A program made the position numbers and the translations under genes. A DNA stretch of 64,000 nt from Pteria penguin (taxonomy: Eukaryota; Mollusca; Bivalvia; Pterioida; Pteriidae), in NCBI GenBank assembly GCA_035048485.1, contig CM068592.1:41882045-41946044 (forward strand), written 5' to 3'. Of the stretch, positions 11,441 to 23,604 are shown in pieces. Below the pieces are notes generated by a model. That model worked only from the letters and a program-made list of their open reading frames with translations, ran no database searches and was not told where the DNA came from. Each line of letters begins with the position of its first letter. Positions within the stretch are counted from its first letter, which is position 1.

Positions 11441-12399
11441 ACAAGAGGCCCAAGTGGGCCTATATCGCTCACCTGAGTACCTAGATGATCAGTCATCCAT
11501 GAAGTAAGAATTCATTTATTTTTGCATTACTGTGACTAAGTCAACACAAATGTTGAAAATATGTCAAATTTTATCTCAGACTAGAATAAAAAACAACACT
11601 TTTTTGCACATCCATTCAGGTGATTTTGATATTAAGCAGTTCCTTTGTCTCTGCAAGATGTCATTCAGGGCAACAAGTTAGTCATCTTCTTTAGGTGGGG
11701 CCTTTTGTTGACTGATTTCAAGTCTGGGTCATGAACAACAATTGTTTCAAATATTGTCCAGATCTAACTTAAAATTGCCTAATTTCATATGTTGAGTGTT
11801 GACAAACATCTAAAAACTTATTTAGATGTGTAAAGAAATGAAAAAAAAATTTTGACCACAGCTGGATTTGAACCACTACTCTCCATATTTCAATTACCAA
11901 GTGGTATATGTACCATTGTGAGAACTACTTTTTAGACATGGTGGCATTATCTGTTAACCAATTTGGATGAAATTTACCAAATTGATAGAGGACCTTTAGT
12001 ACTTCATGTATTCCATGTTTCATTAAAATCTTTCATGTGGTATAACAGCAGAAGTGAAAAATGTGATTGAATTGTTCCTATACACCCTCATTTGGAAGTC
12101 TTAAAAAATTCATAGAAAATCCAAAAATTGAGATATTGACAAACTTCTTTCAAAGTAACATTCCTTACCATAATTATGATCACAATAGTCCATAAGAAAT
12201 CATCATTATCAATTAACTAGGAAATATGACACTTTTCTGCATTGAAATCACCAAGTCCAAAGAAATGTCGAAAAAAAATTCTAAAATTTGATTTTGGAAG
12301 GGAACCAAAATGACAATATGTCTTCACTCATCCCTCTAGATCATTTCTATGCATTCTGTTTGTCTCTGTATACAGCCCTTTGGCTCAGGTGAGCTAAAA
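11441..12399 (+). mobile_element. ACAAGAGGCCC bivalve element, copy 2 (no tandem core)
   Basis: Starts ACAAGAGGCCCAAGTGGGCC with TATATCGCTCACCTGAG and ends GCCCTTTGGCTCAGGTGAGC then TAAAAAA. The interior keeps a single diverged version of the repeat word (GATAGAGGACCTTTAGTACTT near 11983) but no array. Same family as 8919-10041, about 960 bp. Confidence 0.82.
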
Positions 12400-12505
12400 A
12401 AACCCAATACATAACAAAAGGTGGGATATCACAGTTTTTCTGTGAAATCAGTTGATCTAACAGTAAGAAGTAAATCTGACTTGAACCAAAATATTTTGTT
12501 CATCA

Positions 12506-12514
12506 GGCTTATAT
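12506..12514. repeat. target-site duplication, left copy
   Basis: GGCTTATAT, repeated exactly at 17510-17518, directly outside the inverted ends of the element 12515-17509. Confidence 0.85.
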
Positions 12515-13589
12515 CAATCTGATTAAAAACCATATCTTTATTCTGCCGTTGTATCAAACGTACATTAAATTTAATGAAACATTAAGCCTAATACATCATT
12601 AAATTTTTAATAACCCATTAGATAATGAATACATTAAAATATGTTGTATTAAACATTCATTAATGTGTCATTAGTTAATATGTCATTAAATTTACAATTG
12701 TTCATTAAAGTATCATTAACTTTTTCCCATAATGTAATTTACTTTGCCAATATTTATGAAATAAAAATGATGTGACATAAAAGCCATATTTAGCGTACTT
12801 TTCATTGATATTTACATGATCTACGACGTCATAAGCTAATACGTCATTTGACCGACGAAAAATTACGTCACTTTGACGTTTTACGCCATATATCTGCTTG
12901 AAAAAGTTACTTTTACAATCATTGATTCAACAGCAAGAATGGCACGCGAAGTCATGATAAAACATAACTGGGTCAATAAAATCAACTCGATCAAAATCTA
13001 CATGAATGCAATAGTTAATTTATCCATTATTGAAATATTAACGTCTATCTTGGAGTTGATAAAAATCAAAATCTTATTCTGAAAAAATTATTATTTTCAA
13101 CCAATAAAACTATTTTTTATCATAAAAATGCTTACAAGTTCACAAAAACACTGCCATAATTCTTTTCGTTCTTGTGCCTTAAACAGAAACTGTCACGACT
13201 GATTACTTGTGATCAGAAACTGAAATATACCCCATGGGCGTTTAACCCCGAGTAGGCGTTTTGCCCCACCCTACCCTACAAGATTCCTTCACATATTTGT
13301 AATTGAGAAGGTAGAAATATCTTTGTGCTTCTGTTCCTATATCATACTGAATTTTACGTACCAAGAGGGTAAAATAGAGATCTTCGTATGAGAGATTAAA
13401 CAAATCAGCGTACAACCATGTTCAAACAGTTCGATTACATTTTTGTACCATTCCTCGCGAATACTTGTGATGAGAGCGCATGCGCAAACCAAAATCATGG
13501 ATCCCGTTTCTCTTTTATAGTCAATATATCCGTCAAAAACTCGTGGTGTAGCTTAAAATATCTATTATACAAACAAACATGATATGTCA

Positions 13590-13870
13590 TGATATAGTAG
13601 TTCCTTTTTCCCATAGGGTCTCATGTTAAAATACCACACCTCCAGCAAGATTTACACAACTTTCCACATCTTTGTGTTATATAGCCCATATATCAAAAAG
13701 TTTGTCGGACCCTCCTCTATCAGAATTTTAACAGTTTACCATAGATTATCCACCTTAATATCGAGAAAATCTTGCTGGAAGAGAGTCACCCCAAAAAAAT
13801 TGACAAAATTCTCATGTAAACAACAACCCTTTTTATGTCATAAAATCTTTAAATCAGCGAAATAAGTCAG
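13590..13870 (+). repeat. internal repeat, copy 1
   Basis: Shares long blocks with 14880-15190: CCCTCCTCTATCAGA, TTAACAGTTTACCATAG, TATCGAGAAAATC-like, and TCATAAAATCTT. The related 80- and 93-codon frames are repeat products rather than genes. Direct orientation, about 1.29 kb apart. Confidence 0.8.
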
Positions 13871-13889
13871 ATTAAAATTCATGATTCTA

Positions 13890-14160
13890 CCCCAAAAACC
13901 CGAAGGGGGAAAGCTGGCTCTATAGCAGGATTTTCCCCAAGGGGAAAAAATCTACTCTAGAGCAAAATTTTCCGGGAAGGGGGGAATCTACCCGGGAGGA
14001 AAGTCTGTAACAACGGTGTTGTAGCATAGACTATCCCCCCGTATAGACACCCCCCCCCCCCGGATAAACCGACCCAGTATAAATCTTCCCCCACGGAAAA
14101 ACCGACCCAGTATAGATAAAACGACCCAGTATAGTTTATCCCCTCTGAGATCAGTACGCT
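13890..14160. repeat. C-rich subrepeat with CCGACCCAGTATAG words
   Basis: ACCGACCCAGTATA recurs about three times with poly-C patches (14039-14060). The complementary word CTATACTGGGTCGGTTTT occurs at 15853-15871, so this block is partly inverted relative to the sequence before the G tract. Confidence 0.65.
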
Positions 14161-14879
14161 TTTCCACCCTTAAGAGATAAAATCCGGTTTGATTCGAATA
14201 TTACAACAAGTGAATGAAACTAAATATGCATAATGCGTTACCATGTTTTTATTATTTGACAAAATCTCATTGGATATCGGCACATTGCCAGTTTGAAATT
14301 GAAATTTTTAGAAATCGGATTTCCCCGCATAAGAGATGTGATTTATTTTGCAAATTAAAGATATCTCTTTACTCTAGCTGGTCCTAGATGAGAATCAAAT
14401 TATGAATTGATTCCCCATTAGGACACATCAGCTACATGTCGAGCAAATGCAGATATAAAAACATAATATTGATCAAATTACATTTTAGAAGTGCCAAAAA
14501 TTACATTTTTAATTTCCTGAGTGAAAATTGTATGAAGTGACGTTCAAAATTTTTAAAACAAATTATTGGATCTTGAGAGTGGACGTAACATGTAAAAATT
14601 ATCGGGGAAAGGAACCAAGAGGTCCCTGCAAGTTTTGAGAGAAGTATCACAGACGAGAAGATGTTTTTATCTTGGGAAGCTCACGATGCTGCATACCTAC
14701 ATATATATCTACATACAAGGCTCTCTCACATACATGTAACCGTTAGTATTATGCACCAGTAATGTTTGTCCTGTTCGTTAGTTTGTCTGTCTGTTTGTCT
14801 ACAAAAACTTAGACCTTACACATAATTTTGAATGCTATGTAATAGAGCTTCCATTTTTCACACGAGGAAACCTTGTGAT

Positions 14880-15190
14880 AAGAGGCCAAAGCATAGTAAT
14901 TCCATTTCCCATTGGATCCCATGTTAAATTACCAAACTTCAAGGAAGATGTACACAAAATCATACACTTTAGCTATATATAATCCACATATCAAAATGTT
15001 TGTCAGACCCTCCTCTATCAGAGTTTTAACAGTTTACCATAGGTTATCCGCCTTAATTTCGAGAAAATCATGCTTGATAGGGGTTACTCCCAAAAATTTG
15101 TCCAAATTAAAATGTAAACAACAACAACAACCAACCAACCACTTTCTAGGTCATAAAATTTTAAAATTAGCGAAAAGAGAACAAAATTCA
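14880..15190 (+). repeat. internal repeat, copy 2
   Basis: Second copy of the 13590-13870 segment, with CATATCAAAATGTTTGTC, CCCTCCTCTATCAGAGTTTT and AACAACAACAACCAACC insertions. Not coding. Confidence 0.8.
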
Positions 15191-15873
15191 TGATTTTACA
15201 GTTGAATCAATCTTTCTTTATATTTGATCAAATAATTTCATCCAATCACCGTCCCTAATACATTGAAATAGTAGTTTTGTTTTGTTTTTGTTTTTGTTTT
15301 TTTTTTTGGGGGGGGGGGGTGGGGGGGTGTTTGTTTGTTTTTTATTTGTTCTGCGTCCTTGTGTCATAAGATTTCGAATCCCAAAACCATGAAAACAACC
15401 AAAGGAAAACCATTTTAGGGATTGAAATTTCTTTTTCTCAATACCAAATCTTTTCGAAATGTGATCTAAAATATGAAATGGCATCTTGATGTAATGATAA
15501 TGAAATCATCCCAATGATTCTGCTTAATAATCATACATGTATATCTTATGTTTACTTTTTGCTGTGTATTTGATATAGTCTACACCATTAAGAATGATGA
15601 AAAGGGAACTTTGTTTTGTATGCATGGTTGTTTATTTTCCTCCACGACCAGCTGGTAGGTACATGTATTTCAATTTCAAAAGGACGTAAAATCAAGACTA
15701 AATTACGGTTTGTGTTTTCCGATTTGAATCCGGAATCAATAGGAGGAAAAGATGACCCCAGGTCGGTTTATCCACACAGGGGAATAAGTCTATGCTGATA
15801 ATCAGAAGGGGGAAAACCGTACGGATAGAATTTCCCCTTTAGAAGGGAAAGATCTATACTGGGTCGGTTTTCC
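15191..15873. other. interior of the TIR element, no gene
   Basis: Includes a T/G low-complexity run (15270-15345) and, at the right, the inverted CCGACCCAGTATAG subrepeat. No gene supported. Confidence 0.4.
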
Positions 15874-16111
<238 letters not shown>

Positions 16112-16115
16112 CGTA

Positions 16116-16195
16116 ATGCCTCTGAGTATATGTAGATATCGTCACCGTATCTGTGAAATAGTCGTGGACGTAAAATGATAACCAAATAGGGCATG
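16116..16195 (+). mobile_element. SINE 3' end fragment
   Basis: TGCCTCTGAGTATATGTAGA then TCGTCACCGTATCTGTGAAA and GTCGTGGACGTAAAATGAT line up with the 3' body of the SINE at 1158-1430. Only the tail portion is present; the 5' part has been replaced by the G tract, with the junction near 16112. Confidence 0.72.
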
Positions 16196-17290
16196 TGATG
16201 CAGTATTCGACCACTTAAGAATAACAACAAAATTTATCATTTTCATTTTTAATATTGAATTCTTGATTAATAGTGTATTCTGACACTCTGTGGAAAATAT
16301 TAATTCGCATATGCATTCCAAATTTCAGTGCAAAATTATCTTCTTTTATAATCTCCACATACGTTTTATCTATTCATATATTCTGTGATTAAAAAGATAC
16401 CCAATGATATATATTTGAAGGGAAAATGATACCCATTAATATACTGAGTGACATTTAAAGTAGACCCCAATCCTGCCGAATGTCTGTATATACCTTTATA
16501 TAGAAATTTAACCCCTCCCCCTGAAACAATCACTAATAATATAGAAGCTCACTGTAATATATAACAGTGGTGAATCCATCGCCTCTTTTCCCGAGGTAGA
16601 AGGACGGCGCATTTTGCAAGTTTTTACAAAAAACAACAACAAACTAACAAACAAACAACAAAAACAACAACCCCCAAAACAAAACAAACAAAAACACACA
16701 CAAAAAACAGAATTAAAACCCCCGAAAACAACAACCAAAAAATGAATTTTGGGTCACCGCCGGGGTCATCATTGCCATTTTGTTTAGAAGTTTCCCATTA
16801 TGTATATTTTCAAAAGAAAAACAAAACAAACTCCAGCTCCATTCCCCATACCAGTTCATGAAATGAAACTGAAAAGAGGAAATAACTTTACTATCTTTCA
16901 TCGTAAACCGTCCTCTTGCATATCCCACTTTTTCTTACTATATTTAAATCTAGCTAGCGTATGACGCAAGAAATGACGTCATCTTTGTGTACAAGTGAAT
17001 CTATGACGTGTCTTGTCGTCTGGATGGTGTGTGAATGGTGTTGTTCAAGCAAGTTCTGTACATATTAATCCATGTTTTGTGTTTGAATCAAACTTTTCAA
17101 TTCAGTAAGTACTGAATTAATATCAGCAGTTCTGTGCTCAGTGATTGAGATCGTTTCGTTGACGGGCCTACAGTATTATTGGTCCTAAAAGATCGACGAT
17201 TTTTCCAATGGATACCTTAGAAAATGCTTTCTATTTCAAAGTGTTCGCGGAAGACGCGATCGTTCCGTCTTCTTCCCAACTGGTCAAACA
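16196..17290. other. interior of the TIR element, no gene
   Basis: AT-rich, with an A/C-only low-complexity patch at 16620-16740. No protein family recognised in any frame. Confidence 0.4.
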
Positions 17291-17518
17291 TGACGTTTGT
17301 GGCCATATTTAATGAATACTTAATGAAGACCCTAAGCTTCATTAAAAATGGAAACTTTAACAAAGCTTTAATGTAGCTTTAATGCAAGGAACCAGTCATT
17401 AAAAATTGATACAACAGATTTTAATGACACATTAAATATTTTGTGTTTAATGTAGGTTTAATGAATTATTAAATATTGATACAACCGGGTCATGGTTTTA
17501 ATCAGATTGGGCTTATAT

Positions 17519-18327
17519 CATAGTTGTTCTCTTTTTTTTTTTTTTTTGTTTTGTTATTTTTATTATTATAATTATTAGTGTAATTAATATTTATTTTTTA
17601 ATTTTTCTTGAGATAAAATTCCAAGCTGCTACCAACCATGCTCTGCAATGTACCTGAAGCAAACAGACATCTATCGCATGCTCGTACGTGAAGCACTTTT
17701 CATCCTACCGTCAAATCTATACATTATTATTCAGTCGGCATATATGTAGTAGTTACATGTATAGCCGGGCTACACTCAGCATAGGCATAAAATATAAATC
17801 TTCCATTAAAGGAGACAAGATTTTAATGTGATTTAACATGAAAACTTAACCAAGTTTGCCATTTCTTTCATCCATAAAACCTAGTATTTGCATACTAACC
17901 GTATTATCGAGATTTACCATAAAATGTGCGCAACAGTGGCGTATACGAGCCGGGCAAGGGAAAGGACACAACCCTGATACCCTCAATTAGAATTAAGTTA
18001 AGAAATTCATGTAACTAAATTCCCGATGGAGTCCGAAATAATCCATCTAATCAGCGTTTAAGAGATTTCTAAGTCGTGATCAAAGTCATCCTACTTCGTT
18101 TTATTTTTCCGACACCCGACAACACCAAATAATTTACTCTCGGTTAAACTGAATGTAGTTCACCCAACGCCCATTTATTCAAATGCAACATAGTACCAAG
18201 TCGACTCTGTGCACGTCGTGGCATAGTAAACACAAAGCTAGAATGTCCATTGTATATTGATGCGCGATATCAGACTTCTACAGCCTTGCCCGATAAAGAA
18301 TGTACTTGTATTTTAATCTTCGCCGAC
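17519..18327. other. spacer between two DNA elements
   Basis: Poly-T patch near 17530 and otherwise unique sequence. No gene supported. Confidence 0.4.
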
Positions 18328-18482
18328 TTAAAGCTGGCCTCTCACCATAAAAGCCGAAATTTTTGTGTTTCGAAAAATTTTTACGGGAGCGAGGTTGACC
18401 TAGGTTAACCTCACTCCCGTATGTTTTATGAATATTAAATGAACGTCTGACCCAAATGCTCGAACAGAGCTTTCTCCCACGG

Positions 18483-18490
18483 TATAAAAG
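18483..18490 (+). promoter_or_regulatory. TATA box candidate inside the element
   Basis: TATAAAAG, 22 bp inside the left inverted arm and 56 bp before an ATG in good context (GGCAACATGG at 18546). An initiation site 25-30 bp downstream would fall near 18512-18518. Promoter status is inference. Confidence 0.45.
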
Positions 18491-18545
18491 AAACAGGCGT
18501 AGTCATGCAACCGTGACATTTCATCGAAGACACGACAAAGGCAAC

Positions 18546-19578
18546 ATGGCGTCACAAACAGAAGTACAAGTAATTATCTCTATATATTTCCTTTTTTGTT
18601 TCTTCATTTTTTGAAGTAACATACATAAATAATACAAAGTTTGTTATAACAAAAGATCACATGATATTGTAATGTTTTATGCATTTGCCACCCACCCAAC
18701 CGTGCGTAACGTAAATAAACACATTTTAAAGTTCGAACGAACAAATATGACCAGGTATGACATATATCAATGTACAAATAGTATCGTGTGTTCAGTTGTA
18801 CTTGTAACGAAACCCACCCTCTCCGTGCAAATGTGAAAAGGCCAATAAGATATAGGTAATTTGAAAACTTACGATATTCAGGTAATACTGTCCTTTCTCC
18901 AAATTACAAAAGCCAAATTCCAATACTCCACAACACACCACACACTTGGAAAGCATAATATTATTTATACATGTACACTTTACTGTAAAAAAATACATAT
19001 CAGTTTATACATCCGTTTGTTGACACATCTTTTGGAGTGTTCGAATAAGTAACATACAAACAGGAAATGGTATAGACTGAAGACGAAATCTTCAAAATTA
19101 TACACAAGATTCTGTTCACGATCCTACATAGTGGGTGCATACTGAATAATGTTATTTGTAAATTATGGGACTCTTCTGACGTCTTCATTCACAAAGGTAT
19201 TATTTTTATTTATTTTATTTTGTTTTATTTATTTTATTTCAAGTACAAACATTTTTCATCAATAATAGTACGGAAACTGAAAACTATATCACACTTTTGT
19301 GATAATCTATTTCGTTATTTATAGTAAATAAACATAACTGTCAATGTTCTACCCCGGGTCACATGATGACGCTTATGGGATATACTTACTGTTGAATTTT
19401 GGTAACTGTAACAACATTCTATTGAAAGTTATTAGGCACTGCAGAATTACGGAGGTACATACAGACGGACGGAACGACCGAACACTTTTTTGCCCAAGAT
19501 CTCTTAGACAGGTGCAAAAAGCGGAAGGGGAGGCGCAGGTGTTACGAGAACGAAAAATGTTTAAAAATCATATATTAA
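18546..19578 (+). CDS. putative spliced small protein carried by the TTAA element (three exons)
   Basis: This is a hypothetical gene model from splice-site reading, not a recognised gene. Exon 1 (18546-18569) is ATG plus seven codons (MASQTEVQ), followed by the donor GTAATT. Exon 2 (19076-19196) follows an AG and is open for 40 codons in phase: it begins TEDEIFKIIHKILFTILHSG and ends SSDVFIHK plus one base, before the donor GTATTA. Exon 3 would start at 19508 after a pyrimidine-rich CTTTTTTG...CTCTTAG and read DRCKKRKGRRRCYENE to a TAA at 19576-19578; a second acceptor at 19512 gives a different short end. The product would be about 71 residues, with a hydrophobic helix-like middle and a strongly basic, NLS-like tail. 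The upstream TATA box supports transcription. The acceptor of exon 2 has a weak pyrimidine tract, and no poly(A) signal is close. It may equally be chance. Confidence 0.25.
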
Positions 19579-20494
19579 TTGGAATTACTAATAATGCTGT
19601 TTGTTTGTAACTGTTCGACTTGACATGGATCCCCATTCATAAAATTATACAAAACATTGCGGAGCTTCTTACCCATTCATCACTTTTATCCCCCCCCAAG
19701 GAAAGACTAGGTAAATAGAACATATGCTGTTTGAAGAACAAACAGCTTCTTTTCTTCTCTCCGTCATTTCTGTCTCTGTAAATGTAAAAATACTTATAAT
19801 CGAACACTCTGAATTCAAGAAAGTGTCCTTGGGAACGCTGTATAGTAATTTCGAATTTCATTTTATTTTTGAGGTGAGGTGGGAAGGAGAAGAAATGAGG
19901 GAAGGGTTGGGATGTAGGGGAAAAGTGTAAATTTGAGGGCAGTGAACTTAGGCGAATGCCACCCGGGTAGAATATGGAAGACGGTTTAAAAGATAAGGCA
20001 AGAAGCGGTTTAGTCAGACAAGACCTTTGCGTCTCCTACCGGTATCTGCAGTGGATCATGTTATAAAATGCAATAACATATGCATGTTTACACTACACAT
20101 GTAGACTTGCATCCGTATGGTATAAGATCAGTCAAAAATGAAATTATAGACACATAACTAAATTGTTGTAAATGAATTAAATAAATGTAAAAATGTAATG
20201 AAATGAATCCGTCTAGTGCTGTAAGTGTTAAATATCTATGTAAAGTGCATAGTGAGGAAAAAAGTTTTCATACTTTTGTACAGCCATGCTGACCGTCCGT
20301 GTAGGTCGCCGCTAGTTAAATGCCACGAATTGTCGATTTCACATTTCTTTTATATGGCAAGCTAGAGCATTTGGGTCAGACGTTCATTTAGTATTCATAA
20401 AACATACGAGAGCGAGGTTGACCTATGTCGACCTCGCTCCCGTAAAAAATTTTTCGAAACATTTCGGCTTTTTATGGTGAGAGGCCAGCTTTAA

Positions 20495-20752
20495 GTTTGT
20501 TAGCTGTTTCATTGTATATGTATATTTTGTTATTTATTTAGATCTAATTATTTTATTTATTTATCTAATTGTTTATTTTTAATTTATCTTTTATTTATTT
20601 AATTTTTTTTTTGTCCATTTGACATAGATCTAGTAAACTTTAATATCATTAAAAATTTTGTCGTTTTTCGTAATTTATGATAAAAGTTATTATTTTTGTT
20701 TTTGCATGAAAAAAATGGGAGGTACCGTCCGTTAGGCGGCGCTTGTGTACTA
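20495..20752. other. AT-rich spacer
   Basis: Runs of TTATTTATTTA-like sequence (20520-20610); nothing coding. Confidence 0.4.
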
Positions 20753-21113
20753 TCAGTTAGTAACATCGATTGGAGTTAGCAACCTAGGCCTTATGGCGTC
20801 ACAATAACGTACCACTGTTCTTCACGTCATTTTTGCGGGAATATGTTTTATTTCCACCCCAAATGTTAGGACCGCAGTTAGGAACCCCATGCTGCAACGA
20901 TGGAATGTGTTCACGTGTCTACATTCAATTCTCATTTGGCGCAATTTTCATTGTGATGACATCGCCTAATGGGAGATACCGCCATTAACTGCGGTCCTAA
21001 TATTTGGGGAGGAAATAAAGTATATTCCCCCAAAAATGACGTAAAGAACAGTGGTACGTTATTGTGACGCCATAAGGCCTAGGTTGCTAACTCCAATCGA
21101 TGTTACTAACTGA
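20753..21113. mobile_element. MITE with ~130-bp inverted arms and TA flanks
   Basis: Left arm begins TCAGTTAGTAACATCGATTG and the right arm ends with its complement, CGATGTTACTAACTGA; TA sits on both outer sides (20751-20752, 21114-21115). The arms match from 20753 to about 20881 and from 20985 to 21113. The ~103-bp centre contains ATGGAATGTGTTCACGTG and is similar to 23738-23815. TA duplication suggests a Tc1/mariner-type mobiliser; inference. Confidence 0.8.
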
Positions 21114-21176
21114 TAAAAATAAAATCCAAATCCCAGTTATTAATTCATTGATGAAGAGAAGAATATGAAATTATGA

Positions 21177-22770
21177 CTTACTGTCCGCGCCACTCACTCT
21201 GGAAACTGGAAAATCTGGATTTTCAGAATAATTTCAAAAAGGCAAAACCATTCGATAGATCTTGTTTAGTCGTAACTTTTGGTGTATGCTATATGTTTGT
21301 ATGAAGAAGCGTTCATATTTTATAGAAAAAAAAATCAATTTTAGATAGGGCGATTTCCATGTTAAATTTTGACGTGACGTCGCCAAGTTTCCGATAGACT
21401 CAATGTTAAACATCGGCGACGTCACGTCAAAATTAACATAGAAAACGCCCTATCTAAAATGATTTTTCCCTATAAAATACGAATGCTTCTTCGTAGAAAT
21501 ATATAACATACACCAAAAGTTACGACTAAACAAGGTCTGTCGATTGATATTAATTTTGTAAAACTATTTTAAAGATAAAAAGTGAAAATCCAGATTTTTC
21601 GGTTTACAACATGAGTGGCGCGGACAGTAAGTATATTCTCATTTTATGGCGCCGGACCCCAGTTTGATAAATTTATTTAAGCGCAGTATCTGCGAGACTT
21701 TCGCTGATTTACGTTGCAGCAGAGGAGTATTAAATTACTGTCCGCGCCACTCACTCTGGAAACTGGAAAATCTGGATTTTCAGTTATTTATCTTCAGAAT
21801 AATTACAAAAAGGCATAACCATTCAATAGATCTTGTTTAGTCGTAACTTTTGGTGTATGCTATATGTTTGTATGAAGAAGCGTTCATATTTTATACAAAA
21901 AAATCAATTTTGGATAGGGCGATTTCCATATTAATTTTTGACGTGACGTCGCCAAGTTTCCGATAGACTCAATTTTAAACATCGGCGACGTCACGTCAAA
22001 ATTAAGATAGGAAACGCCCCATCTAAAATGATTTTTCCCTATAAAATACGAATGCTTCTTCGTAGAAATATATAACATACACCAAAAGTTACGACTAAAC
22101 AAGGTCTGTCGATTGATATTAATTTTGTAAAACTATTTTAAAGATAAAAAGTGAAAATCCAGATTTTTCGGTTTACAACATGAGTGGCGCGGACAGAAAG
22201 TATATTCTCATTTTATGGCGCCGGACCCCAGTTTGATAAATTTATTTAAGCGCAGTATCTGCGAGACTTTCGCTGATTTACGTTGCAGCAGAGGAGTATT
22301 AAATTACTGTCCACGCCACTCACTCTGGAAACTGGAAAATCTGGATTTTCAGTTATTTATCTTCAGAATAATTACAAAAAGGCATAACCATTCAATAGAT
22401 CTTGTTTAGTCGTAACTTTTGGTGTATGCTATATGTTTGTATGAAGAAGCGTTCATATTTTATACAAAAAAATCAATTTTGGATAGGGCGATTTCCATAT
22501 TAATTTTTGACGTGACGTCGCCAAGTTTCCGATAGACTCAATTTTAAACATCGGCGACGTCACGTCAAAATTAAGATAGGAAACGCCCCATCTAAAATGA
22601 TTTTTCCCTATAAAATACGTATGCTTCTTCATAGAAACATATAACATACACCAAAAGTTACGACTAAACAAGGTCTGTCGATTGATATTAATTTTGTAAA
22701 GCTATTTTAAAGATAAATAAGTGACAATCCAGATTTTTCGGTTTACAAAGTGAGTGGCGCGGACAGTAAG
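21177..22770. mobile_element. tandem array of three fold-back (palindromic) elements
   Basis: Three palindromic units, about 21177-21631, 21735-22200 and 22304-22770. Each opens TTACTGTCCGCGCCACTCAC and closes GTGGCGCGGACAGTAAG (or a one-base variant). In each unit the left half reappears inverted on the right: TCGGCGACGTCACGTC faces GACGTGACGTCGCC near the centre. A ~103-bp linker (21632-21734, 22201-22303) separates the units, giving a 569-bp tandem period with almost identical copies. The two identical 64-codon frames (21646, 22215) are by-products. A single copy lies at 50456-50763. Confidence 0.85.
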
Positions 22771-22773
22771 TTC

Positions 22774-23604
22774 AGGGGACCGGGGCTATATAGGCTAAAA
22801 TATTGTACATATCAAAGAAATTTTACTGTACCTTATTTGCCAGCAATATATTCGATTGTTTTGCGCCGCAGGCCGATGTCAAAGAGGTTGGGATTAGAAG
22901 AGATAGGGAAAATTGCCGTTAAAACGTAGTAACGATAGACGAATCGTCCACCATTTTGGTTTGTTTACGTCTAGGCACGTGCGAGAATAAGTGACGTATC
23001 TAAGGAAAACAGGATGGTTTACTCGAGTTACAATGAATACACCGATCCACTTTACAGCACAGAGAGCGATGTTTAGCGGACTTTAGATTGTTTTGCCTAT
23101 GACATCATTATCAAATGTCCGACTTGTCCAACTTTGCGTGACGTCATCATAGTCGTATTTTGCGCTAAAGTGCTTGAAATTCGACGAAAGTGGATCGGTG
23201 TATTTCGACGTCATAACGACGTTTTTCGTGACGTAAAAGCGCGTGGCCATGTTCCAAGAAATCCTTTCTAACGTTATTTCACTTCACGATCTCTGAGAAT
23301 GAATGCTGTACAATTATTCGGCTCCGTGAAGAAAAACGTTTATACGATTACCGTAGCTGGATTTATCGAGCAAGGGGCTTGTGAAGAAAGGCAAGTACTG
23401 CAGTTACTGCAAATTGTAATCACTTGCAACTCCATCAAAGAAAATTTGGTCCTCAGGGGCCTACATATTTCTTCGAAAAGTAGTCAATTCTCTGAATGTA
23501 ACCAGAAAAAAAACCAGAACCTACAGAACGCACATCTCGACACACATTTTATAAAAAACCAGTCCAAAAATCTTTACTTTTAGGTTTTATAGCCCGGTCC
23601 CCTA
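22774..23604. mobile_element. possible TIR element bounded by AGGGGACCGGG
   Basis: AGGGGACCGGGGCTATA at 22774-22790 and TATAGCCCGGTCCCCT at 23589-23603 are inverse copies (one-base difference), giving ~0.83 kb between them. No clear target duplication. It contains a nested MITE (23040-23200) and a 94-codon plus-strand frame (23299-23583) that I do not recognise. It starts only four bases after the fold-back array. Confidence 0.5.
23040..23200. mobile_element. 161-bp MITE, nested
   Basis: CACCGATCCACTTT at 23040 and AAAGTGGATCGGTG ending at 23200 are exact inverse copies, with TA directly outside on both sides. No coding capacity. Confidence 0.72.

Larger units (their letters stand above)
18332..20490. 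mobile_element. TTAA-flanked DNA element with ~130-bp terminal inverted repeats
   Basis: Left end AGCTGGCCTCTCACCATAAA and right end TTTATGGTGAGAGGCCAGCT, each directly flanked by TTAA (18328-18331, 20491-20494). The inverted ends match over 18332-18461 and 20365-20490 with few changes. Each arm contains its own near-perfect 38-bp palindrome (18383-18420, 20406-20443) centred on GACCTAGGTTAACC-like sequence. A TTAA duplication is typical of piggyBac and Kolobok elements; the TIR does not let me choose. No transposase seen. A TATA box and possible exons lie just inside the left arm. Confidence 0.85.
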
